From NCBI RefSeq assembly GCF_008974325.1, contig NZ_BKCG01000008.1, forward strand, positions 62,001 to 126,000: a DNA stretch of 64,000 bases. The letters run 5' to 3'. Made by a program: the position numbers and the translations under genes. This document shows positions 26,049-34,086 of this stretch, one piece after another; position 1 is the first letter of the stretch, and the number at the start of each line of letters is the position of its first letter. This stretch comes from Patiriisocius marinus (GTDB taxonomy: Bacteria; Bacteroidota; Bacteroidia; Flavobacteriales; Flavobacteriaceae). Below the pieces are notes generated by a model. That model was given only the letters and a program-made list of their open reading frames with translations. It had not been told where the DNA came from and searched no databases.

Positions 26049-27197
26049 TTAATAAATTGAGTTTTTATGCGTTTCATCGAAAATAGACTCAATTTTCTGA
26101 CCAATATGATACGATTCTTGCGAATTTATCAAAACACGATTACCCTGTAAATCAAATATTTTGTGACCATATATTTTTTGATTGTTAGATATACTATCTA
26201 CAATCAATTGAAATTCAACTACATTTTCATTTAACACCTCTTTAAATTGACAACCAACTGTACCTAGTTTCCCCTTTTCAAGCAATACATTTATTAAAAC
26301 TATATCATTAAAGTTCTTTTCGTTTTCTGGAAGATGAAAATAGTTTTTCATCGCTTTATCGAGGGAAATATTTTCAGAAGCACTTAACAGAATTCCAACA
26401 AGGGCTAAAAAAACATAATACCTAGATGAATCTCGACTATAATCGTCACCTAAATGACCTGCTTCAACTAATATTGTAGGGGTCTCTAAAGCTGTAAATG
26501 AATCTCCCACACAATTAATATTAAATGAATCATCAAAACGACCAATATTATTAGGAATTTCTATTTCCAATAACTGCACTGCCCTATTTATATAACCAAT
26601 CGCTATTTTTCTAGCTAAAGTTATTTTGCGTGACTTTTCAGCAGCAGGTGCTAAAAATGAAATAGTCGCAGGGTTACCATTTGCAAAACCAAAAATGCTA
26701 CGCTGGTCATGTAAATTAAGACATAAATTTGGTTTTATAGAATCAAAACAGCCTCTTAATAATAAACTTTCTCTTTGAGTTTGTAATTGTGCATCTCTAT
26801 TAAGATCAATTTTATTAAAATTTTCGCGTGTATTTAAAATTGCTCCATCAGGATTTAAGATTGGAATTACAAAAAATGTATGCGTTTTTAAAAATAAATC
26901 AATTTCAGATTTATAGATTTCTTTAGAATTTAAAAATTTTAAAAAATCAAAAACACCCTTCGTCGTGGTACTTTCGTTTCCATGCATTTGAGACCAAGCT
27001 AACACTTTTTTTGATCCATTTCCAATTTTCAAAATTGGAATTTCTAGACCATTTTCTGAGAGTCCAAGTATTTCAATTTTGGCTATTTCCTGTAAATCTT
27101 TTAGGAGTAAATCGAGATGATTTAAAGTTATATATCTACCAGAAATTCTCGATTCAAAATTTTTATTAAACCAGTTTTTGAGATGTTCATTTTTCAT
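26049..27197 (-). CDS. M14-family zinc carboxypeptidase
   Basis: A 382-residue protein of the M14 carboxypeptidase fold. Zinc ligands are H72 and E75 in MHGNEST and a later His in LCLNLHDQR (about 163). The substrate-binding motif NTRENFNKIDLNRD and the Glu of ILVEAGHLGDD complete the site. No signal peptide is seen, so it acts in the cytoplasm unless exported otherwise; it may process peptides or muropeptides. The last 90 residues are a separate beta domain. It is divergent from a small HTH regulator, and a perfect 16-bp palindrome, probably an operator for that regulator, lies 27 bases before its start. Confidence 0.85.
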   Translation of the reverse strand: MKNEHLKNWFNKNFESRISGRYITLNHLDLLLKDLQEIAKIEILGLSENGLEIPILKIGNGSKKVLAWSQMHGNESTTTKGVFDFLKFLNSKEIYKSEIDLFLKTHTFFVIPILNPDGAILNTRENFNKIDLNRDAQLQTQRESLLLRGCFDSIKPNLCLNLHDQRSIFGFANGNPATISFLAPAAEKSRKITLARKIAIGYINRAVQLLEIEIPNNIGRFDDSFNINCVGDSFTALETPTILVEAGHLGDDYSRDSSRYYVFLALVGILLSASENISLDKAMKNYFHLPENEKNFNDIVLINVLLEKGKLGTVGCQFKEVLNENVVEFQLIVDSISNNQKIYGHKIFDLQGNRVLINSQESYHIGQKIESIFDETHKNSIY

Positions 27198-27223
27198 ACG
27201 CTTGTAAAGGTAAACAATGAGTG

Positions 27224-27239
27224 GTTTACATTTGTAAAC
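27224..27239. promoter_or_regulatory. Palindromic operator, site 1
   Basis: GTTTACA-TT-TGTAAAC is a perfect 7+2+7 palindrome. A weaker partner, TGTAAAGGTAAACA, lies at 27204-27217 and a GTTTAC half-site at 27259-27264. The same word recurs in the HTH gene promoter. Confidence 0.65.
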
Positions 27240-27403
27240 ATCGTGTAATTTGCAAATTGTTTACTTTAGACAACAAAATACAACTGTATCAATGTAGTTT
27301 TCAATAATAATTTAACAAAAACCCAATATATGCATTTAATCTTTTTATTTTCAGCTAATTAAATAACTACATATAAAGTATAGGTTTATATTGTTTTTAG
27401 ATT

Positions 27404-27410
27404 GTTTACA
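27404..27410. promoter_or_regulatory. Operator half-site
   Basis: GTTTACA, 22 bases before the full site at 27426; together with site 2 it gives two regularly spaced copies, about two helical turns apart. Confidence 0.4.
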
Positions 27411-27417
27411 AGTAATA

Positions 27418-27448
27418 TTGCAGTTGTTTACAAATGTAACTACCTTTG
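27418..27448 (+). promoter_or_regulatory. Promoter and operator of the HTH gene
   Basis: TTG at 27418-27420, a 20-base spacer and TACCTTTG at 27441-27448 fit the Bacteroidota consensus fully. The spacer is filled by GTTTACAAATGTAAC (27426-27440), a near-perfect copy of the palindrome, so a bound repressor would block the polymerase. It also shows that translation cannot start upstream of about 27455. Confidence 0.7.
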
Positions 27449-27479
27449 TGATAGAATTTCAACACAAAACAACGTTACG

Positions 27480-27959
27480 GTGGTAAACAGTGCACATTTT
27501 GCTAAAAGGCTTCAAAAAATCTTAGAATATTATGGACTTTCAGCTACTGCTTTTTCTGAAGAATTATCTTTTAACAGGTCTACTATTTCACACTTATTAT
27601 CTGGAAGAAATAAGCCTAGTTTAGAATTTGTTATGAAAGTTTTAGAGCGATTTCCTGAGGTAGAATTACACTGGCTTTTGAACGGAAAAGGGACCTTCCC
27701 TACTTCTAAAAATGATGAAGAAAATATTGCAAAACTAAAAGAAGAAATCTTGAAGTTGAAGAAAAACCCACCTGTTCAAGTGGAGAAAATAGCTTCAGAA
27801 AAAGTGATTAGTGAAATTGAAAATCCATCACTACAGAATAATGAAACACAAGCCGCTTCACAAATTAAAATTTCCGAAGCATTTCAAAAAAACAATCCAA
27901 TTGAGCGAATTGTAATTTTTTACACAAATGGTACTTTTAAAGAATATAAAAGTGAATAG
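27480..27959 (+). CDS. HTH (XRE-type) transcriptional regulator
   Basis: A 159-residue protein with an N-terminal five-helix XRE/Cro-type DNA-binding domain (about 5-65: FAKRLQKILEYYGLSATAF, SEELSFNRSTISHLLSGRNKP) and a Lys/Glu-rich, probably coiled-coil and disordered tail. The open frame extends to 27402, but the promoter at 27418-27448 lies inside that extension, so I chose GTG at 27480. The protein most likely binds the GTTTACA-N2-TGTAAAC palindromes found in its own promoter and before the divergent M14 gene, i.e. autoregulation. This link is inference from position and symmetry. A lipoprotein gene follows after 48 bases. Confidence 0.85.
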   Translation: MVNSAHFAKRLQKILEYYGLSATAFSEELSFNRSTISHLLSGRNKPSLEFVMKVLERFPEVELHWLLNGKGTFPTSKNDEENIAKLKEEILKLKKNPPVQVEKIASEKVISEIENPSLQNNETQAASQIKISEAFQKNNPIERIVIFYTNGTFKEYKSE

Positions 27960-28007
27960 CCATTGGAATCATCAGCTAAAAAGCGGAAATTTGTATAAAA
28001 ATCAAAT

Positions 28008-28400
28008 ATGCGAATTACAGCTCTCCTTTTATTATTTTTAGTTGTTACTAGTTGCTATAGTCCTGAACGTGACTGTACGTCGTTTAAAACTGGGGTTTTT
28101 AAGTTTGAAGAACTCGTTGGTACTGAGTTAGTTTCATCTACAATTAGACGTAACGATTCTATTTCAATAGAAACTTATAACGCTGTAGTTGACACATTTT
28201 CAGTAAGATGGATAAATGATTGTGAGTATATAATGCGCAAATTGAATCCAAAAAATAAATATGACGAAGAAGCAGTACATTTTAAAATATTGACTACTAC
28301 TAAGGATTCATATACCTTTGAATATAGGATGGTTGTTAAAAAAGAGAACAATCCTCGAAGAGTTGAAAAAGGTACCGTAACTAAAATTGGTGATATATGA
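28008..28400 (+). CDS. Small hypothetical lipoprotein
   Basis: A 130-residue precursor with a lipobox ending VVTSC (Cys16). The mature part contains two further Cys (in RDC and NDCEY) and a beta-rich domain of about 110 residues ([18 protein letters not shown]...). I do not recognise the family. It overlaps the methyltransferase gene by 4 bases (ATGA), so the two are translationally coupled. Confidence 0.75.
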   Translation: MRITALLLLFLVVTSCYSPERDCTSFKTGVFKFEELVGTELVSSTIRRNDSISIETYNAVVDTFSVRWINDCEYIMRKLNPKNKYDEEAVHFKILTTTKDSYTFEYRMVVKKENNPRRVEKGTVTKIGDI

Positions 28401-29212
28401 ATGATGAAAAAGCGTATTGGGACAACCGTTATGAAGAAGAAACTACTGGATGGGATTTAGGTGCTGTCTCACCCCCTTTGAAAGAGTATTTTGATCAACT
28501 TACCACTAAAGACATTGCCATACTTATACCTGGCGCAGGCAATGCATATGAAGCTGCCTATTTACATGATAATGGCTTTAGCAATGTCACCGTGGTAGAT
28601 ATTTCAGAAATACCACTTAACAATTTTAAAAAAAATCATCCTACATTTCCTTCTGAAAGATTAATACATCAAGATTTCTTCAAGCATAAAGGCGAGTACG
28701 ATCTTATTATTGAACAGACATTTTTTTGTTCATTTAACCCATCAAGGATGAATCGTGTAAAGTACACTACCAAAATGCTTTCGCTTTTAAAACCAGATGG
28801 AAAATTAGTTGGGCTGTGGTTTAACATCCCTCTAGATGCTACTACCGAAAAACGCCCTTACGGTGGTACAAAAAAGGAATACCTCTCCTATTTTGCTCCT
28901 TCATTTGAAGTTCTCACATTTAAACCAGCACATAACTCATACATTGAACGTGATGGAAAAGAGTTTTTTGCAATATTAAAGAAACGAAATATAAAAAAAC
29001 AACAGAACAACCCATTACACGGTATCACTTTAAAGCATATTCTAGAGCATTTAGTTGCCGTTTATGGTTGGGAACGTATGGATCAAGAGGTCAGAATAAA
29101 TTGTTTTGCTATCAATCCTGCTATTAAATCTAGTTTGCGTTTTTTACGTAAAACACCTTGGGCAAGAGAAAAAGTAGAACGGTTATATTTAAAATCTTTA
29201 AAGGAAAAGTAA
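28397..29212 (+). CDS. TPMT-like methyltransferase fused to a VF530 domain
   Basis: A 271-residue protein of two parts. Residues 1-195 form a class I SAM-dependent methyltransferase of the thiopurine methyltransferase type: [10 protein letters not shown], the SAM loop [11 protein letters not shown] (43-53), VVDIS, and the late [10 protein letters not shown] segment. Residues about 204-265 match the VF530 (DUF2132) domain: [44 protein letters not shown]530 proteins are small helical proteins suggested to bind DNA and are usually separate. The fusion may target the methyltransferase to a nucleic acid or just link two conserved stress genes. Substrate unknown; TPMT-like bacterial enzymes act on thiols, thiocyanate or halide-type acceptors. 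Confidence 0.88.
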   Translation: MNDEKAYWDNRYEEETTGWDLGAVSPPLKEYFDQLTTKDIAILIPGAGNAYEAAYLHDNGFSNVTVVDISEIPLNNFKKNHPTFPSERLIHQDFFKHKGEYDLIIEQTFFCSFNPSRMNRVKYTTKMLSLLKPDGKLVGLWFNIPLDATTEKRPYGGTKKEYLSYFAPSFEVLTFKPAHNSYIERDGKEFFAILKKRNIKKQQNNPLHGITLKHILEHLVAVYGWERMDQEVRINCFAINPAIKSSLRFLRKTPWAREKVERLYLKSLKEK

Positions 29213-29266
29213 GCTTTTCTGCTCTATAAAATTCCACTATCCAAAAATACTCATCACCTTTGCACA

Positions 29267-29650
29267 ATGACAGAATTAGAATTTTTACAAGCCGAAATAT
29301 TCAAAGGATTAACAAACTTGAATAAAAAAGCTACCGAAGCGAAAGAATATAAATTTGATGAATCAGATTTCGCTACCATTTTAGAACGCGCTGAATACAA
29401 CGGTCTAGGAATATATAATATCACTACGTGGCTAAAAAGAACGACTTTTGGCACTATTACTCACGCGGATCAATCTAAAAAAGCTACTGACTCTCGTTGG
29501 TATCATCGTGCATTTCTAACTATGAAAACACGACAAGAAGGCTTAACATATGCAGCTGACTTTAAAGTACCTGCTAAGTTACTCGCAAGGTTTTCTCCTG
29601 TAGCAGTGCCCGTAAAACCCGTTACTGAAGTTTCTACCGAAGAAGAATAA
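29267..29650 (+). CDS. Hypothetical protein
   Basis: A 127-residue protein, no signal or membrane segment. The N-terminal part is helical (MTELEFLQAEIFKGLTNL), followed by TWLKRTTFGTITHADQSKK and an acidic C-terminus (EVSTEEE). It is convergent with mscL with only one base between the stops. No family recognised. Confidence 0.65.
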   Translation: MTELEFLQAEIFKGLTNLNKKATEAKEYKFDESDFATILERAEYNGLGIYNITTWLKRTTFGTITHADQSKKATDSRWYHRAFLTMKTRQEGLTYAADFKVPAKLLARFSPVAVPVKPVTEVSTEEE

Positions 29651-29651
29651 T

Positions 29652-30080
29652 TTACTTTTTAGATTTCAACATAGCATTTTGTTCCTTCATCAGTTCTTCG
29701 ATATTTGAAAGAATTTCAATGTTTTTAGGTGTTTCTACCGTTTTATTTTTAGGGTCTTGCGCCTTTTTCTTAAAACGGTTAATAAACTTAATGACTATAA
29801 ATATGGTTAATGCAATAACTACAAAGTCAATTAACACCTCAATTAGTTCTCCATAACCTATTGCTACTTCTTTTGCCTCACCTACAGCTTGTTTTAAAAC
29901 ATATTTACGCTCAGCAATATTTACATCATCAGTAAGCAGCGACAGTGGTGGCATCACTACTTTTTTCACTAAAGTATTTACTACATTATTGAATGCCGTA
30001 CCTATAATAATCCCGACAGCCATGTCGATCATATTCCCTTTTATAGCAAAATCTTTAAACTCTTCAATAAAGCTTTTCAT
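29652..30080 (-). CDS. mscL: Large-conductance mechanosensitive channel
   Basis: MscL forms a homopentameric pore that opens under membrane tension and releases solutes on hypo-osmotic shock. The 142-residue protein has the N-terminal amphipathic helix (MKSFIEEFKDFAIKGN), the pore-lining TM1 (MIDMAVGIIIGTAFNNVVNTL), a periplasmic loop longer than in E. coli, TM2 (LIDFVVIALTIFIVIKF) and the cytoplasmic helical bundle. It follows parC by 18 bases and may be in its transcript. Confidence 0.96.
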   Translation of the reverse strand: MKSFIEEFKDFAIKGNMIDMAVGIIIGTAFNNVVNTLVKKVVMPPLSLLTDDVNIAERKYVLKQAVGEAKEVAIGYGELIEVLIDFVVIALTIFIVIKFINRFKKKAQDPKNKTVETPKNIEILSNIEELMKEQNAMLKSKK

Positions 30081-30098
30081 ATATAGTATTCTGAAATA

Positions 30099-32879
30099 TT
30101 AAAACAATGTAGCTTGCCCGTCCTCATCAATCTGTGGGTCTTCACCATCAATATCTAATTTTGGTTTAGGTTTTCCCTCAGTGTCTGAATTGACTGCCCC
30201 TTCTCCTTTTGCTGTTTCGCTAGAGACATTTACCTCATCAACTATTTCAATACTTTCCGGAGTAACTTCTTGCGGCTCTTCAAATGGCAATGGCGATAGC
30301 GCATTAATTTCAAGAACTTTCTCTTTTGTCAATTGATTCCCCATTGCGGTAATACCTTTAATAGAGATAAAATCTTCTAAGTCAAGTTCTAAATTTTCTT
30401 CTCGCTCCTGCCCTCTTTTTTTACCAAATACAATTTCAGCGACAGGTCTATAATCAGTAAAAAAACGTTCTAAATACGATTTTTCATGGTCAGTTATCAC
30501 TTGTTCTTCTTTGTCTGGATTTTCAATTAGGAATCGTTTTACGTAAAACAATTCTTTTTCACCTTCCCAGTAAATAACCGTTAAAGGCTTTTTTGGAATC
30601 CACTTTTCAAGCACTATCATATCCTCATCAAAATGTAGTGTTACTTCAGGAATCACTGTTTTAACAATACCCTTTTGATTTACAATTAAAAGGCGGTCTT
30701 CACTTTTAAATTCGCCTAATAGTTCTCCTCTAGCATCAAGATTTAAACGCTGAACAGTATCATCAAACCAAATTTTGCGTGGTTTCAACGTAGAAAGTCC
30801 CTTCTCTTTTAATTCAATTCGCTTTACAGGATACTTGGTGACTATGTTTCCTTTAGAGCCACGTCCTTTCACTAAAATATCACTAAAATCTAAATCCCAT
30901 TTTAATTTTTTAATACTTCCGCTTTGTCTTAAAAGCACAGTAACCACTTCAGCTTCTCCGTTAGGGTTTGCCGTAAAATAAAGAACTTTCGAGCCTTTAT
31001 TTCCGTTAGTCATGTCATATTCCTTATCGCGTGTCATTGCTGTAACAGCAAAACGTTTAACGTATGTTGGGCCTTTTAAACCATCCTTATAGATTAGATT
31101 ATAAATTGTACGTTTATCTTTCTTTTTAAAAACTGCGACATGTAGAATGTTTTTACCAACAAAGGTTTTGCTATCTACTTTGTGGACCATCATTTTTCCG
31201 TCTGCAGTGAATGCAATAATATCATCAATATCACTACAATCAGTTACATACTCATCACGTTTTAAACTAGTACCTATAAACCCTTCCTCACGATTTACAT
31301 AAAGTTTAGTATTACGGATAACTACTTTAGTGGCTTCAATATCATCAAATACTTTAATCTCAGCTTTACGCTCTTTTCCTTCACCATAGTCTTTTTTAAG
31401 TCGTGTAAAGTAATCGATTGCATATTGAATTAAATTATCTAAGTGATGCTTTACTTGAGCTATACTATCCTCTAATGCATCAATTTTTTGTTGTGCCTTA
31501 TCAATATCAAATTTTGAAATACGTTTAATTCGAATTTCAGTTAATCTTACAATATCCTCCTCTGTAACAGCGCGTTTTAAATGAGTGGTATGAGGTTTTA
31601 AACCTTTGTCTATTGCCTCAATAACACCTACCCAAGTTTCCTCTTCTTCAATATCACGATAGATTCGGTTTTCTATAAAAATACGCTCTAAACTAGCGTA
31701 GTGCCATTGTTCTTCAAACTCGCCCAATTGTATTTCTAATTCACTTTTCAGCAATGAAACTGTACGATCTGTTGATCTTCGTAGCATTTCAGAAACACCA
31801 ATAAATAAGGGTTTGTTGTCTTCAATAACACAACCCAATGGCGAAATTGATGACTCACAGTTTGTGAAAGCATACAGTGCATCAATAGTTTTATCTGGAG
31901 AAATACCTGATGCTATATGGATCATAATTTCCACATCTGCCGCAGTATTATCTTCTATTTTTTTGATCTTGATTTTACCTTTGTCATTTGCTTTAAGAAT
32001 AGAATCTATTAAAGATCCTGTGTTAGTACCAAATGGTATTTCCCTTATAACTAAGGTGTTTTTGTCGTGCTGTAAAATACGCGCACGACTTTTAATTTTA
32101 CCGCCACGTAATCCATCATTATAGTCAGTAACATCAACCATTCCTCCTGTGGGGAAATCTGGATATAAGCTAAATCGTTTTCCTTGTAAATGCTTTACCG
32201 ATGCATCAATCAACTCAATAAAATTATGTGGTAATACTTTAGTTGACAGCCCTACCGCAATCCCTTCTGCTCCTTGTGCAAGTAGTAAAGGAAACATTAC
32301 AGGTAGGTTTATAGGCTCTTTACGACGACCATCATAACTGGCTTGCCATTTCGTGATTTTTGGGTTGTATACGACATCTAAACCAAACTTAGAAATACGT
32401 GCTTCAATATATCGCGATGCAGCTGCTCTATCTCCTGTAAGTATATTACCCCAGTTCCCTTGGGTATCAATTAACAAGTCTTTTTGACCTATTTGCACCA
32501 TTGCATCTGCTATACTTGCATCTCCGTGTGGGTGATACTGCATAGTATGCCCTACGATGTTTGCTACTTTATTGTAACGACCATCGTCAAGATCTTTCAT
32601 CGAATGCATTATACGACGTTGAACAGGCTTAAACCCATCTTCAATAGCTGGAACAGCACGTTCTAGGATTACATAACTCGCATAATCAAGAAACCATTCA
32701 CGGTACATTCCTGAAATTCGTGTTATCGTTTCTCCACCTTCATCCTCTTCGCCATCTTCCATAACTTCAGCTTCGTGAACTTCGTTATCACTATCATTAG
32801 GCTGTCCTTCTTGATTTTCGTTCTGAATATCTTGAGGGTCTAGTGCTTCGTCGTTATTGTTTGAGTTATCTTCACTCAT
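30099..32879 (-). CDS. parC: DNA topoisomerase IV subunit A
   Basis: ParC with ParE decatenates daughter chromosomes. The 926-residue protein carries the winged-helix/TOPRIM-binding core with the active-site Tyr157 (AAASRYIEAR), the quinolone-interacting loop YHPHGDASIADA (115-126, with Ala where many GyrA proteins have Ser), coiled coil around 440-500 and a degenerate C-terminal beta-pinwheel (about 530-800). There is an unusual acidic N-terminal extension of about 50 residues and a long acidic C-terminal tail. It overlaps the DUF1016 gene by 4 bases. It is called ParC, not GyrA, because parE lies in the same operon and a GyrA-box QRRGGKG is not seen. Confidence 0.92.
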   Translation of the reverse strand: MSEDNSNNNDEALDPQDIQNENQEGQPNDSDNEVHEAEVMEDGEEDEGGETITRISGMYREWFLDYASYVILERAVPAIEDGFKPVQRRIMHSMKDLDDGRYNKVANIVGHTMQYHPHGDASIADAMVQIGQKDLLIDTQGNWGNILTGDRAAASRYIEARISKFGLDVVYNPKITKWQASYDGRRKEPINLPVMFPLLLAQGAEGIAVGLSTKVLPHNFIELIDASVKHLQGKRFSLYPDFPTGGMVDVTDYNDGLRGGKIKSRARILQHDKNTLVIREIPFGTNTGSLIDSILKANDKGKIKIKKIEDNTAADVEIMIHIASGISPDKTIDALYAFTNCESSISPLGCVIEDNKPLFIGVSEMLRRSTDRTVSLLKSELEIQLGEFEEQWHYASLERIFIENRIYRDIEEEETWVGVIEAIDKGLKPHTTHLKRAVTEEDIVRLTEIRIKRISKFDIDKAQQKIDALEDSIAQVKHHLDNLIQYAIDYFTRLKKDYGEGKERKAEIKVFDDIEATKVVIRNTKLYVNREEGFIGTSLKRDEYVTDCSDIDDIIAFTADGKMMVHKVDSKTFVGKNILHVAVFKKKDKRTIYNLIYKDGLKGPTYVKRFAVTAMTRDKEYDMTNGNKGSKVLYFTANPNGEAEVVTVLLRQSGSIKKLKWDLDFSDILVKGRGSKGNIVTKYPVKRIELKEKGLSTLKPRKIWFDDTVQRLNLDARGELLGEFKSEDRLLIVNQKGIVKTVIPEVTLHFDEDMIVLEKWIPKKPLTVIYWEGEKELFYVKRFLIENPDKEEQVITDHEKSYLERFFTDYRPVAEIVFGKKRGQEREENLELDLEDFISIKGITAMGNQLTKEKVLEINALSPLPFEEPQEVTPESIEIVDEVNVSSETAKGEGAVNSDTEGKPKPKLDIDGEDPQIDEDGQATLF

Positions 32880-33976
32880 ATGGTATTTTCTTCTTTGTCA
32901 ATAATAGATTTCAATTCTTCTTTGCTTGGTAAAATAGTTTGGTATTTACTCGCAAATATCTGTTCATTATTTTCTGGCAATGTATACTCTACAACGGACT
33001 CTCGTTTATTTTGACATAAAACTATTCCTATTGTTTTATTTTCATCTTCTAATCGTAATTCTCTATCGTAATAATTGACGTACATCTGCATTTGACCTAA
33101 ATCTTGATGTTTTAATTCGCCAATTTTCAAATCAATTAAAACAAAACATTTTAATATTCTATTATAAAACACTAAATCAATTCTAAAGTGTGTATCATCT
33201 AAAGAAATTCTTTTTTGTCTAGCCACAAACGTGAAACCATTTCCTAATTCTAATAAAAAATGCTCTAACTTATTGATGATTTCTTGTTCTAAATCATTTT
33301 CAGAATAATTAGGTAGTTCTGGAAGTCCTAAAAATTCTAGTATATAAGGATCTTTAATCACATCTTTTGGTTTTTCTAAAATGTGTCCCTTTTTAGAAAG
33401 CTCTTGTACCTCCGCTTTATCTCTACTAAGTACTAGTCTTGTATATAAAGCTGAATCATACTGACGGTTTAGTTCTCTAACACTCCAGTTGTTCTTTCTA
33501 GATTCTATTTCATAAAACTGCCTTTCAGAAAGATTGTCAATTCGCATAAGCTTTAAGTAATGAGACCAACTCAATAAAAATCTATGCTCTTTTTGACTCT
33601 TGGTTTTACTTAATTGCGTTTTTGAATTATGTTGTTCTAAATAGGCAGACACTGCCTGACCTTTTTTTAAAAAATCAGCAGACGCTGTCTGACCTTTTCC
33701 ATAAACTAAGTAAAAGTTACGCATTTGTTTCAAGTTTGTCACTGAGAAACCTTTACCAAATTCTCTTGTCAATACTTTTGAAAGTCCCTTTATCGTTTCT
33801 TTGCCATACTTTGCTCTTTCTTCTCCTCCTTGTTCCTCTTCAATAAGCATTCTACCAATCTCAAAATATGTCATTACCATAGTCTGATTCACGGTACGTA
33901 AAACCTGACTTTTAGCAGAATGTAACAAAGTTACAACCTCCGTAAACAACTTATTATTTGATGGAATTAATTTCAA
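32876..33976 (-). CDS. DUF1016 family PD-(D/E)XK nuclease (YhcG-like)
   Basis: A 366-residue protein with the DUF1016 N-terminal helical domain (about 5-165) and the C-terminal nuclease domain (about 195-345): FRIDLVFYNR, then LIDLKIGELK with the D-x-K core and QMQMYVNYYDRE. YhcG-type proteins are found as accessory nucleases, sometimes with restriction-modification or defence systems. Between the two domains, residues about 94-115 hold an 11-residue repeat (KGQTASADFLK / KGQAVSAYLEQ) coded by a palindromic DNA repeat. The start is TTG at 33976, preceded by an in-frame stop. It sits between parE and parC and overlaps parC by 4 bases. Confidence 0.85.
   Translation of the reverse strand: MKLIPSNNKLFTEVVTLLHSAKSQVLRTVNQTMVMTYFEIGRMLIEEEQGGEERAKYGKETIKGLSKVLTREFGKGFSVTNLKQMRNFYLVYGKGQTASADFLKKGQAVSAYLEQHNSKTQLSKTKSQKEHRFLLSWSHYLKLMRIDNLSERQFYEIESRKNNWSVRELNRQYDSALYTRLVLSRDKAEVQELSKKGHILEKPKDVIKDPYILEFLGLPELPNYSENDLEQEIINKLEHFLLELGNGFTFVARQKRISLDDTHFRIDLVFYNRILKCFVLIDLKIGELKHQDLGQMQMYVNYYDRELRLEDENKTIGIVLCQNKRESVVEYTLPENNEQIFASKYQTILPSKEELKSIIDKEENTI
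33644..33698. repeat. Two 33-bp-spaced palindromic repeats inside the DUF1016 gene
   Basis: CAGACACTGCCTGACCTTTT at 33646-33665 and CAGACGCTGTCTGACCTTTT at 33679-33698 match at 18 of 20 bases. Each holds a hairpin: GGCAG-ACA-CTGCC (33644-33656) and CAGAC-GCT-GTCTG (33679-33691). The period of 33 bp keeps the reading frame. Confidence 0.75.
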
Positions 33977-34086
33977 AAGTTTTTAGTATGCTATTAGAAT
34001 ATTTTGAATATACTGTTCTATTATTTCGTTTTTGATATGTTCAGAATCTTATACTTTGAATTTAAACTCTCGTTTTACATACAAGA

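Noticed and set aside
27402-27479. An upstream start for the HTH gene at TTG 27402.
   Set aside because: A complete promoter with operator lies inside this stretch.
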